A stretch of DNA of 6,558 nt from a bacterium (lineage in GTDB: Bacteria > Electryoneota > RPQS01): NCBI GenBank assembly GCA_016721565.1, contig JADKHW010000062.1, positions 1 through 6,558 of the forward strand, in the 5' to 3' direction. Under the pieces are notes generated by a model. The model saw only the letters and a program-made list of their open reading frames with translations. It was not told where the DNA came from and did no database searches. Positions 1-6,558 of the stretch are shown one piece after another; within the stretch, counting starts at the first letter, position 1, and every line of letters begins with the position of its first letter. The translations under genes and the position numbers were made by a program.

Positions 1-236
1 AAGCTGGGCGCTATATTGGAATCAGATTCCGGTCGGGTTGCGCGGACCCAACTTCGCTCGGCGGAGCGCGGAAGGTCGCTGGCGGAAGCACGACCTCGTG
101 AAGGGAACGAGATGGTAACCTTCTGTGGCGAGATCCCCACGGGATGACAATGGTTTGGGTTGGTCGATGGACGTGGGGCATGTGAAGACACCTGCCGCCG
201 CGCTGAGATTCTCAATTTGTCAGGGTTTGCCTGCAT
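1..236. other. Leading stretch without a supported gene
   Basis: No protein family is recognisable in any frame. Forward frame 1 is open from the window edge to about base 147, but its translation is rich in Arg, Ala and Glu and matches nothing I know, so it may be the tail of an upstream gene or chance. A longer open frame (125-382) is mostly noise that runs into the real reading of the next gene. The stretch holds an imperfect inverted repeat around 51-77 (CTTCGCT against AGCGCGGAAG) and the short hairpin repeat at 131-150. I see no convincing promoter or ribosome binding site. Confidence 0.4.
131..150. repeat. Short hairpin repeat, GATCC...GGATGACAA type, copy 1
   Basis: The element contains ATCCC-CAC-GGGAT, a perfect 5-bp stem with a 3-base loop (133-145), followed by GACAA. 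The same frame, AGATCC, a variable hairpin centre, then GGATGACAA, recurs at 5429-5463. Both copies lie in gene-free DNA, which suggests a dispersed intergenic hairpin element. Its function is unknown, and two copies are few. Confidence 0.4.
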
Positions 237-656
237 ATGAACGTCAAAGAACAGATCAAAGAGTATATCACCGCAAGCCCGAAGTGAAGCGAGCTGATAT
301 GCAAGAGTCGCATCGCTTATTGTTCGTGCTTAGCAAATCTAAGTTGTGGTTCTTGACGGCAGAACAGCGAGGGCAAAGTTGAAGCGCGCAATCCACATCG
401 GCTATGGATTTTACCACCAAATATGCTGACGGATCTACCGAGAGTTTATCAAATTGGTTTGAGTGCGAAACACGATCGGAATCTCGAGTGTACATCACAA
501 CCTCAGGATCTGACATACTTAGCCAAAACGTATGGAAAGAAACTTGGCAACGACTGCCAACCGGGTATTGCATCAAACCAAAAGCTCGATGATGTTGATG
601 TTGATTTGCTTTTGCGAGGCGACTACAAATATGGGGTTCAGGCGACGAAAGAATAG
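237..656 (+). pseudogene. DUF1801-family protein, frameshifted
   Basis: The product resembles small single-domain DUF1801 (YdhG-like) proteins of about 140 residues, whose biochemical role is not established. The start at 237 reads MNVKEQIKEYITASP. The frame then changes near 285 (PEVKRADMQESHRLL) and KLWFL follows. Later pieces are KYADGSTE (about 416-440), YQIGLSA (about 445-468), LTYLAKTYGKKLG (about 510-548), GYCIK (about 565-580) and DDVDVDLL, ending at TAG 654-656. At least four frame changes are needed. The recoverable length, about 140 codons, equals the family norm, so little seems lost apart from the frame. No clear ribosome binding site precedes the start. Family assignment rests on recalled motif order and is fairly secure. 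Confidence 0.62.
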
Positions 657-667
657 GGTTGCTTAAC

Positions 668-694
668 ACAGGGCGGCACGCCTGCCGCCCCTGT
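668..694. repeat. GC-rich hairpin repeat GGGCGGCAYGCCTGCCGCC, copy 1
   Basis: ACAGGGCGGCA (668-678) can pair with TGCCGCCCCTGT (683-694) around a CGCC loop, giving an 11-bp stem with one bulged C. The core recurs at 2018-2037 with one base changed in the loop. It starts 11 bases after the stop of the DUF1801 gene and could act as a transcription-ending or RNA-protecting structure. No T-run follows, so a plain intrinsic terminator is not supported. Occurrence in two gaps makes a REP-like dispersed palindrome more likely. Confidence 0.6.
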
Positions 695-761
695 TGCGCA
701 CAAAATTTTCACATTTCATATTTCCAATTTTCACTTGCACACCAACCGAATATTTTGTGGC

Positions 762-1930
762 ATGATGACGCGGGATGTGATGAACGATCCACATGCGTAT
801 TACCAACACCTGCGCGCGCACGATCCGGTAGATTGGAATGAAAAGTGGGGGCGGCGGTGCTCAGCGGTATAATGATATCGTGAAGGTGCGCGCGATCTGG
901 CGGGATGGTCTTCACAGCGGATCCGATCTCTCCTAGAAGAGATGCGGCCCGGTGATGAAATAAGTTTCGCCGATCTTTCGACGTCTTGGCCAACTAGCGG
1001 TTACCTTCAAAGAATAGCCCGGACCACACGCGCATCAGACGTTTGCTGAATCCGCACATGACGCCGAGTGCTGGAAAAGACAAACCGCGTAGCTAGCAGA
1101 TCGTGCATTCTGGCGATTAACCGGATTCAGCGGGTAAGAAAGCTGATATGGTGAAAGAGTTTTCCTTACCTGATTCCGTTGACCGTGATTTTGGGCATAT
1201 GCTCGAGTTCCCGAAGCGGATAAGGATCGCGACGACATCCGGCATTGCTCAGAGCAGATCGGCTTGCTGTTTTTTTTCGTGCCGACGAAACTGGGCGCCG
1301 CGAATCGCGTGCAGGATTTATCGTTTGTGAATTTCCTTCGCCTTCGCTGGTCGGGAAGAGCGCCGCCTGAATCCCAAAAGACGATGTGATCAGCATTCTC
1401 ACGGAAGCGGAGAAGCAGGGAATTCTGACCAGCGACGAGGTGATTGCCACGACGATCTGGCGGTTGTTTCAGCGGACAATGAACAACGACGAACCTGATT
1501 AACAACGGCACGCTCGCAGTTGTGAATAATCCCGATCAGTGGGAACTGTTGAAAGCGGATCCTGAGTTTAAGCGAGAGTGCGGTGGAAGAACCCTGCACC
1601 GACACGTCGGTGAAGGCCACGGTGCGCTGGGCGAAAAACGACATTGAAATCGGTGGGAAACTGATTAAAAGGACCAGCGGCTGCTGCTGCGTCGACTGGA
1701 ACAACCGTGATCCGGAATTTCCCGAATCCCGACAAGCTTGACATCACACGCAACCCAAGTGCACGTCGCGTTTGCGCACGGGATTCATGCAGTGTCGGCA
1801 GGCCGCTGGCGAACCCGAAGCGGCAGAGACATTCAGATTGTGGCCGAGCGCACTGCCCGCGAAGCTTGAAGCCAACAGCTTGAATATCAACCGGCGATTG
1901 TGCCAAACCACCGAAGGAGTTTCCGGTTAG
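762..1930 (+). pseudogene. Cytochrome P450, heavily frameshifted
   Basis: This is a soluble bacterial P450 monooxygenase; the substrate cannot be inferred. The N-terminus reads VMNDPHAYYQHLRAHDPVDWNE (split here as about 774-840), followed by a piece like SRYNDIVKV. The C-helix region gives PDHTRIRRLLNPHM (about 1020-1062). Then come DMVKEFSLP with GHML (about 1146-1203), DDVISILTEAEKQGILTSDE (about 1380-1440), and the oxygen-binding I-helix as FSG plus TTTNLINNGTLAVV (about 1470-1525), NPDQWELLKADPEF (about 1530-1570), DIEIGGKLI (about 1642-1668), FPNPDKLDITRNP and the haem loop FAHGIHA (about 1768-1790). The haem Cys codon and the ExxR helix fall where frames break. About eight or more indels occur. 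The length is slightly under the usual 1,200 bases or so. The start is uncertain; ATG 762 is the best candidate. A ferredoxin gene follows. Confidence 0.8.
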
Positions 1931-1952
1931 TTGGGCGAGCGTGCCATTTGCA

Positions 1953-1973
1953 CCAGCGTTGACGCTGGACCCA
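1953..1973. repeat. Palindromic repeat CCAGCGT-NN-ACGCTGG, copy 1
   Basis: CCAGCGT (1953-1959) and ACGCTGG (1962-1968) form a perfect 7-bp inverted repeat around TG, followed by ACCCA. A near-identical element, 19 of 21 bases the same, occurs at 4787-4807. This copy sits just beyond the P450 reading and upstream of the ferredoxin. It may be a dispersed REP-like palindrome or a protein-binding site. A two-base centre is too tight for a simple RNA hairpin unless the end pairs open. Confidence 0.55.
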
Positions 1974-2017
1974 GTCGCTGACGCGAAGACAATTGCAATT
2001 TTCGATCCTGCTTTAGC

Positions 2018-2037
2018 GGGCGGCATGCCTGCCGCCC
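2018..2037. repeat. GC-rich hairpin repeat GGGCGGCAYGCCTGCCGCC, copy 2
   Basis: GGGCGGCA (2018-2025) and TGCCGCCC (2030-2037) form a perfect 8-bp stem around TGCC. The core matches the element at 668-694 except for one loop base. It lies 20 bases upstream of the ferredoxin start, so in a transcript running on from the P450 it would form a strong hairpin just before the ferredoxin. No T-run follows. A dispersed intergenic palindrome is the simplest reading. Confidence 0.6.
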
Positions 2038-2057
2038 TACATCAAACAATTCCACTT

Positions 2058-2298
2058 ATGTCCAAATACAAAATCACGATCGATAAGAACCGCTGCGGGT
2101 TCAACGCTGTGCATGATGGAAGCGCCGGATATTTTGCGCTCGACGAAGAGCATCAGGCGCACGTTATTGCACCGAGACGCCGATGACGGAGGGCGTCTTA
2201 CTGCGGCGCATGCCTGCCCGATGGACGCGATTTTCCTTGAAGAAATTGGAGACGGGAAGCGGATTTGGCCGCGGGCGGAAGGCTTCTTTGGATACTGA
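2058..2298 (+). pseudogene. Small single-cluster ferredoxin (P450 partner type), frameshifted
   Basis: The start at 2058 reads MSKYKITIDKNRC. After a lost and a shifted base the frame continues as GFNAC, then MMEAPDI, FALDEEHQAHVIA (about 2133-2170), and TAAHACPMDAIFLEEIGDG with a final FFGY before TGA 2296-2298. Restoring the frame gives about 80 residues with a first cysteine pair spaced CX5C (the last base of this spacing depends on the repair) and a distal Cys-Pro. That pattern is typical of the [3Fe-4S] or atypical [4Fe-4S] ferredoxins that donate electrons to bacterial P450s. The position directly after a P450 supports that role. At least three indels break it. The length equals the family norm, and start and stop are both clear. 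Confidence 0.72.
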
Positions 2299-2350
2299 AG
2301 GGAAGTTTCAAACCAAGATCTGATTGGCGACTGCTTCGGCACATATTTTC

Positions 2351-3089
2351 ATGGCGGCGCTTAGGCTCGTTCGCTTAGGCAAGGGCGAGCTGCAGACGCC
2401 GGATCCGCTGCCGGAGGATTCCGTAAAACTTGTGGCTGCGCGACACGCAATTCTCGAGATATGGCGCGGAGCGCAGGTCTAGAACGAAGACAGTGGAAAG
2501 TGGCCTGAGTCGGTTATCGCTGGACAGCATGCACTACATTAAATTGGACTCAGCGATTCGCGCTGATTGGACTTTCACGTTTCGTGGCAACCCGCCGGAA
2601 GCAGTGATTGCCAAACAAAATTATCTGGCAAAGAATGCGCGTAAGGACGGTTTTGGAGACTATCACCGACTGTGGTACAACATCGGTACCGGTTATTGGG
2701 CAGGTTCGGGCCTTCCAATGTTTGGAGTTGACACGCTCACGCTTGATCAACAATCAGTACTAATTGTTGAAGCTCAATCGTCCATGCATGCGTTGGCCAG
2801 CGCCAGCCAAGTTTACTATAGGACCGTGGCGAAAGGCAAGCGTTGTACAACTGGCGAGGAATAAATGTGATGATGCCGGAACAGTGTCAAGACTAACTGG
2901 AACATTCGCATGTACGGCACGGCACCGGATTCTATTGTGGCAATTTCCACGGATTGGATGCAGGATGGGCCGGATCATCGCTTGACTTACTTTCCGGTTG
3001 AAAAGAAGTTTGCCGGATACGGAGTCATTGATCCCTACCACATTCCGAAACTGACTCCATATCTGGAGTATGTAGAACCTAAACACTAA
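2351..3089 (+). CDS. Unrecognised protein, about 245 residues, frameshifted
   Basis: I do not recognise this family. ATG 2351 begins MAALRLVRLGKGEL and leads to DSVKLVAARHAILEIWRGA, then a TAG at about 2486-2488, then NEDSGKWPESVIAGQHALH. The frame changes near 2535. The longest intact part runs to TAA 2862-2864 and includes DWTFTFRGNPPEAVIAKQN, DGFGDYHRLWYNIGTGYW and VDTLTLDQQSVLIVEA. A double frame change around 2850-2895 (reading about YNWRGINVMMPEQ) returns to the first frame for MYGTAPDSIVAISTDW and VIDPYHIPKLTPYLEYVEP before TAA 3087-3089. The protein is rich in Trp and Tyr and lacks an obvious signal peptide or membrane segment, so a soluble protein is likely. It ends 45 bases before MutL, so the two could be co-transcribed. 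The start is uncertain. Confidence 0.5.
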
Positions 3090-3134
3090 GTATTTTCGAT
3101 TCCATTTTCATTTCACCACAAGCACACGAGACGC

Positions 3135-4786
3135 ATGAGCACAAAGAAACAGTCTGAGATGATCACGATTCTGGCGACCGACTGCGGTTCGACGACGACG
3201 AAGGCCATTTTGATTGAGAAACAGGAGATGAGTACCGGCTGGTGTGTCGTGGTGAAGCGCCGACGACCGTGGAAGCACCATTCGAGGACGTGACCAAGGG
3301 TGTGCTCAACGCGATTTCGAAATCGGTGAAATAGGCCGCGAATTCACGGAAAAGACGGCGTCATCAAAACGAAGTCCGGCAATCGCGGCTGCGATATTTA
3401 TATTTCCACGTCGTCTGCGGGCGGCGGTTTTGCAGATGATGGTATCCGGTGTCGAAAGCGATGACCGCTGAGTCGGCTGAGCGCGCGGCGCTTGGTGCCG
3501 GTGCGATTGTGATGGATACAATGGCCTCGAACGACGGAAGATTGCCGCATCAAAGATTGAGCGCATCCGCAAACTGCGTCCGGACATGATTCTGATTTCC
3601 GGCGGCGTTGACGGCGGCACGACGAAGCATGTGATTGAGCTTGCGGAACTCTTGAAGGCGGCGCGTCCGCGCCCGCGTTTGGGTTCGTCTTATAAGTTGC
3701 CGGTTATCTATGCAGGTAATAAAGAAGCGCGCGACGAAATCAAAAAAGTCCTCGGTGACGAAGTGGATTTGCTCGTCGTCGATAATTTGCGTCCTGTACT
3801 CGAACGCGAAAATCTCGGACCCGCGCGCGACGCGATTCATGATTTGTTCATGGAGCACGTGATGGCGCAGGCGCCGGGCTATAAGAAGCTGATGAGTTAG
3901 GCTGACGCGCCGATTATGCCTACGCCGGGTGCGGTGGGTGATATTATGCAGCGCGTGGCCAAGGCGCGCGACATCACACTCGTTGGTGTGGACATCGGCG
4001 GCGCGACGAAAAACATTATGCGCTGGGTGCCGTTTGAAATTGACGAACGCGAATTGCGCAACCGCATTGCCAACAAGATGATTCGCCCAACAACGATTCC
4101 GCAGACGAAACAAGATCTGGAAATTGAGCAGGCGATTTCGCGCGAGGCGCTCAGACTTGCGTTTATTCAGCATAAGAATTTCGCCACGTCGCTGAAAGGT
4201 GTGCAGCAAGAGCGCACAATTTCCGATACGTTCGATCAGAGTTCATCCGGCGAAACCGTTGTGAACTTGATGGACTTGAATATCATCGTTGGTTCCGGCG
4301 GTGTGTTGTCACACGCACCGCAGATCACAAGCCGCATATGATGATAGATGCCTTCCAGCCAGAAGGTGTGACCGAGCTTGCGGTAAAAAGATTGTCTCGT
4401 GCGTCTTGGCTCGTGTGTTTGTCCTGTCGGTAAATCGAAAGATGGCAAGCCATGCGTGACGATTACGGGCACATCAAAGAGCGGCAAGCAGTTTAACGAA
4501 TCGATTGCGTTTGGCGAACTCATCTTGTTCCCGCTTGTGCCGGGTGACGAAATCAAAGCCACCATCAAACCCGAAAAGGTTTTTGACGTCGGCGGCGGCA
4601 ATGGCAAAGAAATCACAGCAACATTGCACGGCGGTGTAGTCGGCCTAATGTTGACACCCGCGGCCGCCCGCTTCGATCTTTCGCCGCAACGGAACACCGC
4701 GTCGCTAAGATCCAAAGTGGACGAAGATACAGGATTTTGTCTTGGCCGATGCGCATGATGATGGTGTTGCGACGGTGAGAAAATAG
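3135..4786 (+). CDS. mutL (glmL-type): MutL/GlmL family ATPase (glutamate mutase L-like), frameshifted
   Basis: This is a MutL protein of the actin-like ATPase fold, thought to reactivate or chaperone adenosylcobalamin-dependent mutases such as glutamate mutase. It is unrelated to DNA mismatch repair MutL. From start 3135 it shows the phosphate-1 loop DCGSTTTKAILIEK, then APTTVEAPFEDVT, CDIYISTSSAGGG, MTAESAERAALGAGAIVMD, PDMILISGGVDGGT (about 3583-3625), NLRPVLERENL, IMPTPGAVGDIMQ, the phosphate-2 motif GVDIGGAT (about 3985-4010), NKMIRPTTIPQT, SGETVVNL, the adenosine motif GSGGVLSHAP (about 4291-4320), MIDAFQPEGVTELAV, KDCLVRLGSCVCPVGK and GGVVGLML. The C-terminus is read in another frame to TAG 4784-4786. 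There are at least six frame changes and one in-frame TAG (3898-3900). The longest clean stretches are 3553-4340 and 4390-4700. Two conserved blocks seem to be missing, as described in the findings. Confidence 0.88.
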
Positions 4787-4807
4787 CCAGCGTAGACGCT
4801 GGATCCA
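4787..4807. repeat. Palindromic repeat CCAGCGT-NN-ACGCTGG, copy 2
   Basis: CCAGCGT (4787-4793) and ACGCTGG (4796-4802) form a perfect 7-bp inverted repeat around AG, followed by ATCCA. It begins on the base immediately after the MutL stop codon and differs from the copy at 1953 by two bases. This placement at a gene end fits a dispersed 3'-flank palindrome. There is no following T-run, so it is not a standard terminator. Confidence 0.6.
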
Positions 4808-4844
4808 TTGCCCTGGCGCAGTAGCTTCATGATTTGAGGTCTCA

Positions 4845-5308
4845 ATGAAGACGGATATTGCCAATATTCTCTTGCTCACATTGATCATATTCTCATGCGC
4901 AGAGAATCCTAATCCAACAGTTGGATTGGAGAGACACGAGCTTGACGGCACGATGGTGGCCCGTTGAACTTCATGGGAAATTGTAATCAATCGCGTTTAC
5001 GAGAAGTTTCCGGTATTGTCGTTCAACCGTGATAGTCTTGAAATTGCCATGAGTGCGTGCGGTGGGGGAACTTCTGCCGCGCGATGGATAACAATTCAGG
5101 GAGATTCTATTCTACATGGAACTAAGTTCGGATGGCCGGCCGCTAGTTGCCGCTGCGTCCCAACAAAAAGTGTATTGACCAACAAATGGTACATCTCCTT
5201 AATAGCGCAAGATCATATCTGATCTCGAGTGATTCGCTCTATATTTTTGAGCGGAGTGTCAAACCAATTAGTACTTTTGTTCCGGTATGGTGATAACGAC
5301 TATATAGC
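4845..5308 (+). pseudogene. META-domain (HslJ-like) lipoprotein, frameshifted
   Basis: ATG 4845 opens a short Lys-bearing N-terminus, a hydrophobic run (ILLLTLIIF) and SC, a lipoprotein signal with Cys at residue 18. The lipobox is non-ideal because Phe sits at -2. The mature part begins AENPNP. With one base removed near 4950 the frame gives DGTWWPVELHGK, the usual opening of a META domain. It continues with FPVLSFNRDSLEIAMSACGGG (split as about 5006-5066), ITIQGDSILHG, and in another frame DQQMVHLLNSARSYL plus SSDSLYIFE, the typical close of the domain. The end is uncertain; the last frame stops at TAG 5306-5308. META-domain proteins are envelope proteins linked in some species to heat shock or novobiocin resistance, and no specific role can be given here. 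At least three indels are required. Confidence 0.55.
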
Positions 5309-5570
5309 GACTGGTTGCGGTGGCTAAGGAGATACCGACGGGAAACGCTTCGCTAAATCTCGCTTCGCGGAGCAGGGAGCGCACAGTGCGGCACTACATT
5401 TTTAACGGGATGATTAATTTGCTAAAATAGATCCTTCACCCGCAGCGGTTCAGGATGACAAAGCGAAAAAGGTTGCCGGATGAAAGCAGGCTCTGCCGTC
5501 TCACCATTTGCGATTGGTGCGTATGTTAATGCGGCGGGTCCAGATCGCCACACAAATTAAAACGAAATTT
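5309..5570. other. Gap without a supported gene, holding short repeats
   Basis: No frame here carries a recognisable protein. Weak readings in the first 60 bases (GDNDYIATGCGG) might be the true tail of the lipoprotein in another frame. The octamer CGCTTCGC occurs twice, at 5346-5353 and 5361-5368. A hairpin repeat lies at 5429-5463. The region just upstream of the aldo/keto reductase is AT-rich, but I cannot point to a clear promoter. Confidence 0.4.
5429..5463. repeat. Short hairpin repeat, GATCC...GGATGACAA type, copy 2
   Basis: ATCCT (5431-5435) pairs with AGGAT (5452-5456). Inside, ACCCGC and GCGGTT can nearly pair (five of six) around a single A. The borders AGATCC and GGATGACAA match the element at 131-150, while the centre differs, as expected of a hairpin family that conserves its ends. 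It lies about 110 bases upstream of the aldo/keto reductase. Confidence 0.45.
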
Positions 5571-6558
5571 ATGCAACAACGACAACTTGGTAAAGATGGT
5601 TCCAAAACTCTCATCTCGGGCGGCGCAGGATGTATGGGCATGTCCGAATTTTATGGAGTCTCGGATAAAAAAGAAAATATCAAGGTCTTGAATCGCGCGC
5701 TGGAATTGGGCTGTAACTTTTGGGATACGGCGGATATGTACGGCGTGGGATTGAATGAAGTACTGCTTTCACATGTGCTGCGCGAGCGCCACAACGAGGT
5801 TTTTCTGGCCACGAAGTTCGCCAACGTGCGCGGTAACGACGGTGCATTTCTCGGGGTGAACGGCAAACCGGATTACGTCAAGCGCGCCTGTGACATGAGT
5901 TTGCTGCGGCTCGGTGTCGATGTGATTGATCTTTACTATCAGCATCGCGTGGATCCGCAAGTGCCGATTGAAAAACACATGGGGCGCGATATGAAAGAAC
6001 TTGTGCAGGCGGGCAAGGTGCGCTATCTCGGAATTTCCGAAGCGGGTCGAAAACGATTCGCCGCGCACATGTTCATCCGATCACTGCCGCGCAATATGAA
6101 TAATCTCTCTGGACGCGCGAGATCGAAGCCGGGAAATCATTCGGTTTGCCGCGAATTGGGGAATCGGGTGTTCCTATAGCCCACTGGGACGCGGTTTCTT
6201 GACAGGACAGTATAAGGATGTGACCGCGATTTCTTCTCCCGGTGACAGACGCGGCAACTTCCCGCGTTTCAAAGGCGACAATCTGGATTCCAATGCCAAG
6301 TGGCTCGAGAAAATTGAGAACAAAGCGAAAGCACATCAATGCACTCCGGCACAACTCGCGCTCGCTTGGGTCTTGGCCAAGGGTGAAGACATGCTTCCGA
6401 TTCCCGGCACGCGCAAGATTCACCGCTTGGAAGAAAACCTCGCCGCACTGGATACTAAGCTCTCTGCTCAAGATGTTTCGATCCTCCCGATCCAACTCCC
6501 GCTGATCCCAACGGTGTCAGTGTTGCGCCCAAGCCAGTATTCACTCGGCAATGGTGGA
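5571..6558 (+). CDS. Aldo/keto reductase, frameshifted, running to the window edge
   Basis: This is an NADPH-type aldo/keto reductase with a TIM-barrel fold; the substrate is unknown. The start at 5571 reads MQQRQLGKDG, the usual family opening, in preference to the in-frame ATG at 5508. GCMGMSEFYG follows, then NFWDTADMYG with the catalytic Asp and Tyr, FLATKFANVRG with the catalytic Lys, and IDLYYQHRVDP with the catalytic His, so the tetrad is complete. AGKVRYLGISEAG ends the first clean piece near 6050. Another frame gives TIRRAH and SLWTREIEAG (about 6053-6133), with one TAA at the expected Tyr of QYEYSLW. A third frame, about 6139-6486, gives YSPLGRGFLTGQYK, FPRFKGDNL, CTPAQLALAWVLAKG and IPGTRKIHRLEENL. 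DPNGVS near the edge marks the last 15 to 20 residues, so the stop is probably at or just beyond the window end. The length fits a family protein of about 330 residues. Confidence 0.88.

Noticed and set aside
125..382. An 85-codon + strand frame as a separate gene
   Set aside because: Only its last part, from about 285, carries DUF1801 residues. The front is unconserved, and the real start is ATG 237 in another frame.
668..694. Intrinsic terminator of the DUF1801 gene
   Set aside because: The stem is strong and well placed, but no T-run follows and the same core recurs as a repeat.
1035..1511. A 158-codon open frame on the - strand
   Set aside because: It overlaps the P450, whose conserved pieces read on the + strand, and its product shows no family features.
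762..1930. Programmed ribosomal frameshifting
   Set aside because: Breaks are too many, occur in both directions and lack a shared slippery site.
3550..4209. A 219-codon open frame on the - strand
   Set aside because: It is the antisense shadow of the cleanest part of MutL, rich in Arg and His with no recognisable motif.
3135..4786. DNA mismatch repair MutL
   Set aside because: The motifs DCGSTTTK and GVDIGGAT belong to the actin-like GlmL family. No GHKL ATPase motifs of repair MutL are present.
237..6558. Stop-codon reassignment (TAG or TGA read as an amino acid)
   Set aside because: Most interruptions are frame changes and not in-frame stops, and all three stop codons are used at believable gene ends.
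1..6558. CRISPR array, tRNA, rRNA or insertion sequence
   Set aside because: I see no regularly spaced repeats, no RNA gene signature and no transposase fragment.

Overview
This is a bacterial window of moderate GC content in which every recognisable gene lies on the + strand and every one is interrupted. Protein families are clear in short stretches, but the reading frame changes roughly every 50 to 300 bases. In at least two places a conserved block also seems to be missing. The protein sequence between breaks stays well conserved. That fits an error-rich consensus (for example uncorrected single-molecule reads of an uncultivated organism) better than old, decayed pseudogenes, but the sequence alone cannot settle it. 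I typed a gene CDS where long intact pieces remain and pseudogene where the core is shredded. The lineage cannot be assigned with confidence. A lipoprotein signal and scattered palindromic intergenic repeats suggest an environmental Gram-negative bacterium.

Layout: 1-236 has no supported gene and holds a small hairpin repeat. A DUF1801-type small protein lies at 237-656 and is followed by a GC-rich hairpin (668-694). A cytochrome P450 (about 762-1930) is followed by two palindromic repeats and a small single-cluster ferredoxin (2058-2298). P450 plus CX5C ferredoxin is a classic electron-transfer pairing. An unrecognised protein of about 245 residues (2351-3089) lies 45 bases upstream of a MutL/GlmL-family ATPase (3135-4786), the reactivase-type partner of adenosylcobalamin-dependent carbon-skeleton mutases. 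No mutase subunit is visible here. The MutL stop codon abuts a second copy of one palindrome. A META-domain lipoprotein (4845 to about 5308) follows, then a gene-free stretch with a second hairpin repeat. An aldo/keto reductase (5571 to the window end) completes the window.

The P450 and ferredoxin probably act together, and the aldo/keto reductase is a separate NADPH-type oxidoreductase. I see no evidence for one pathway linking all the genes, and no defence system, CRISPR array, RNA gene or transposase. The points most worth a second look are the three dispersed palindrome families in gene gaps, the unrecognised protein next to MutL, and the missing blocks inside MutL.
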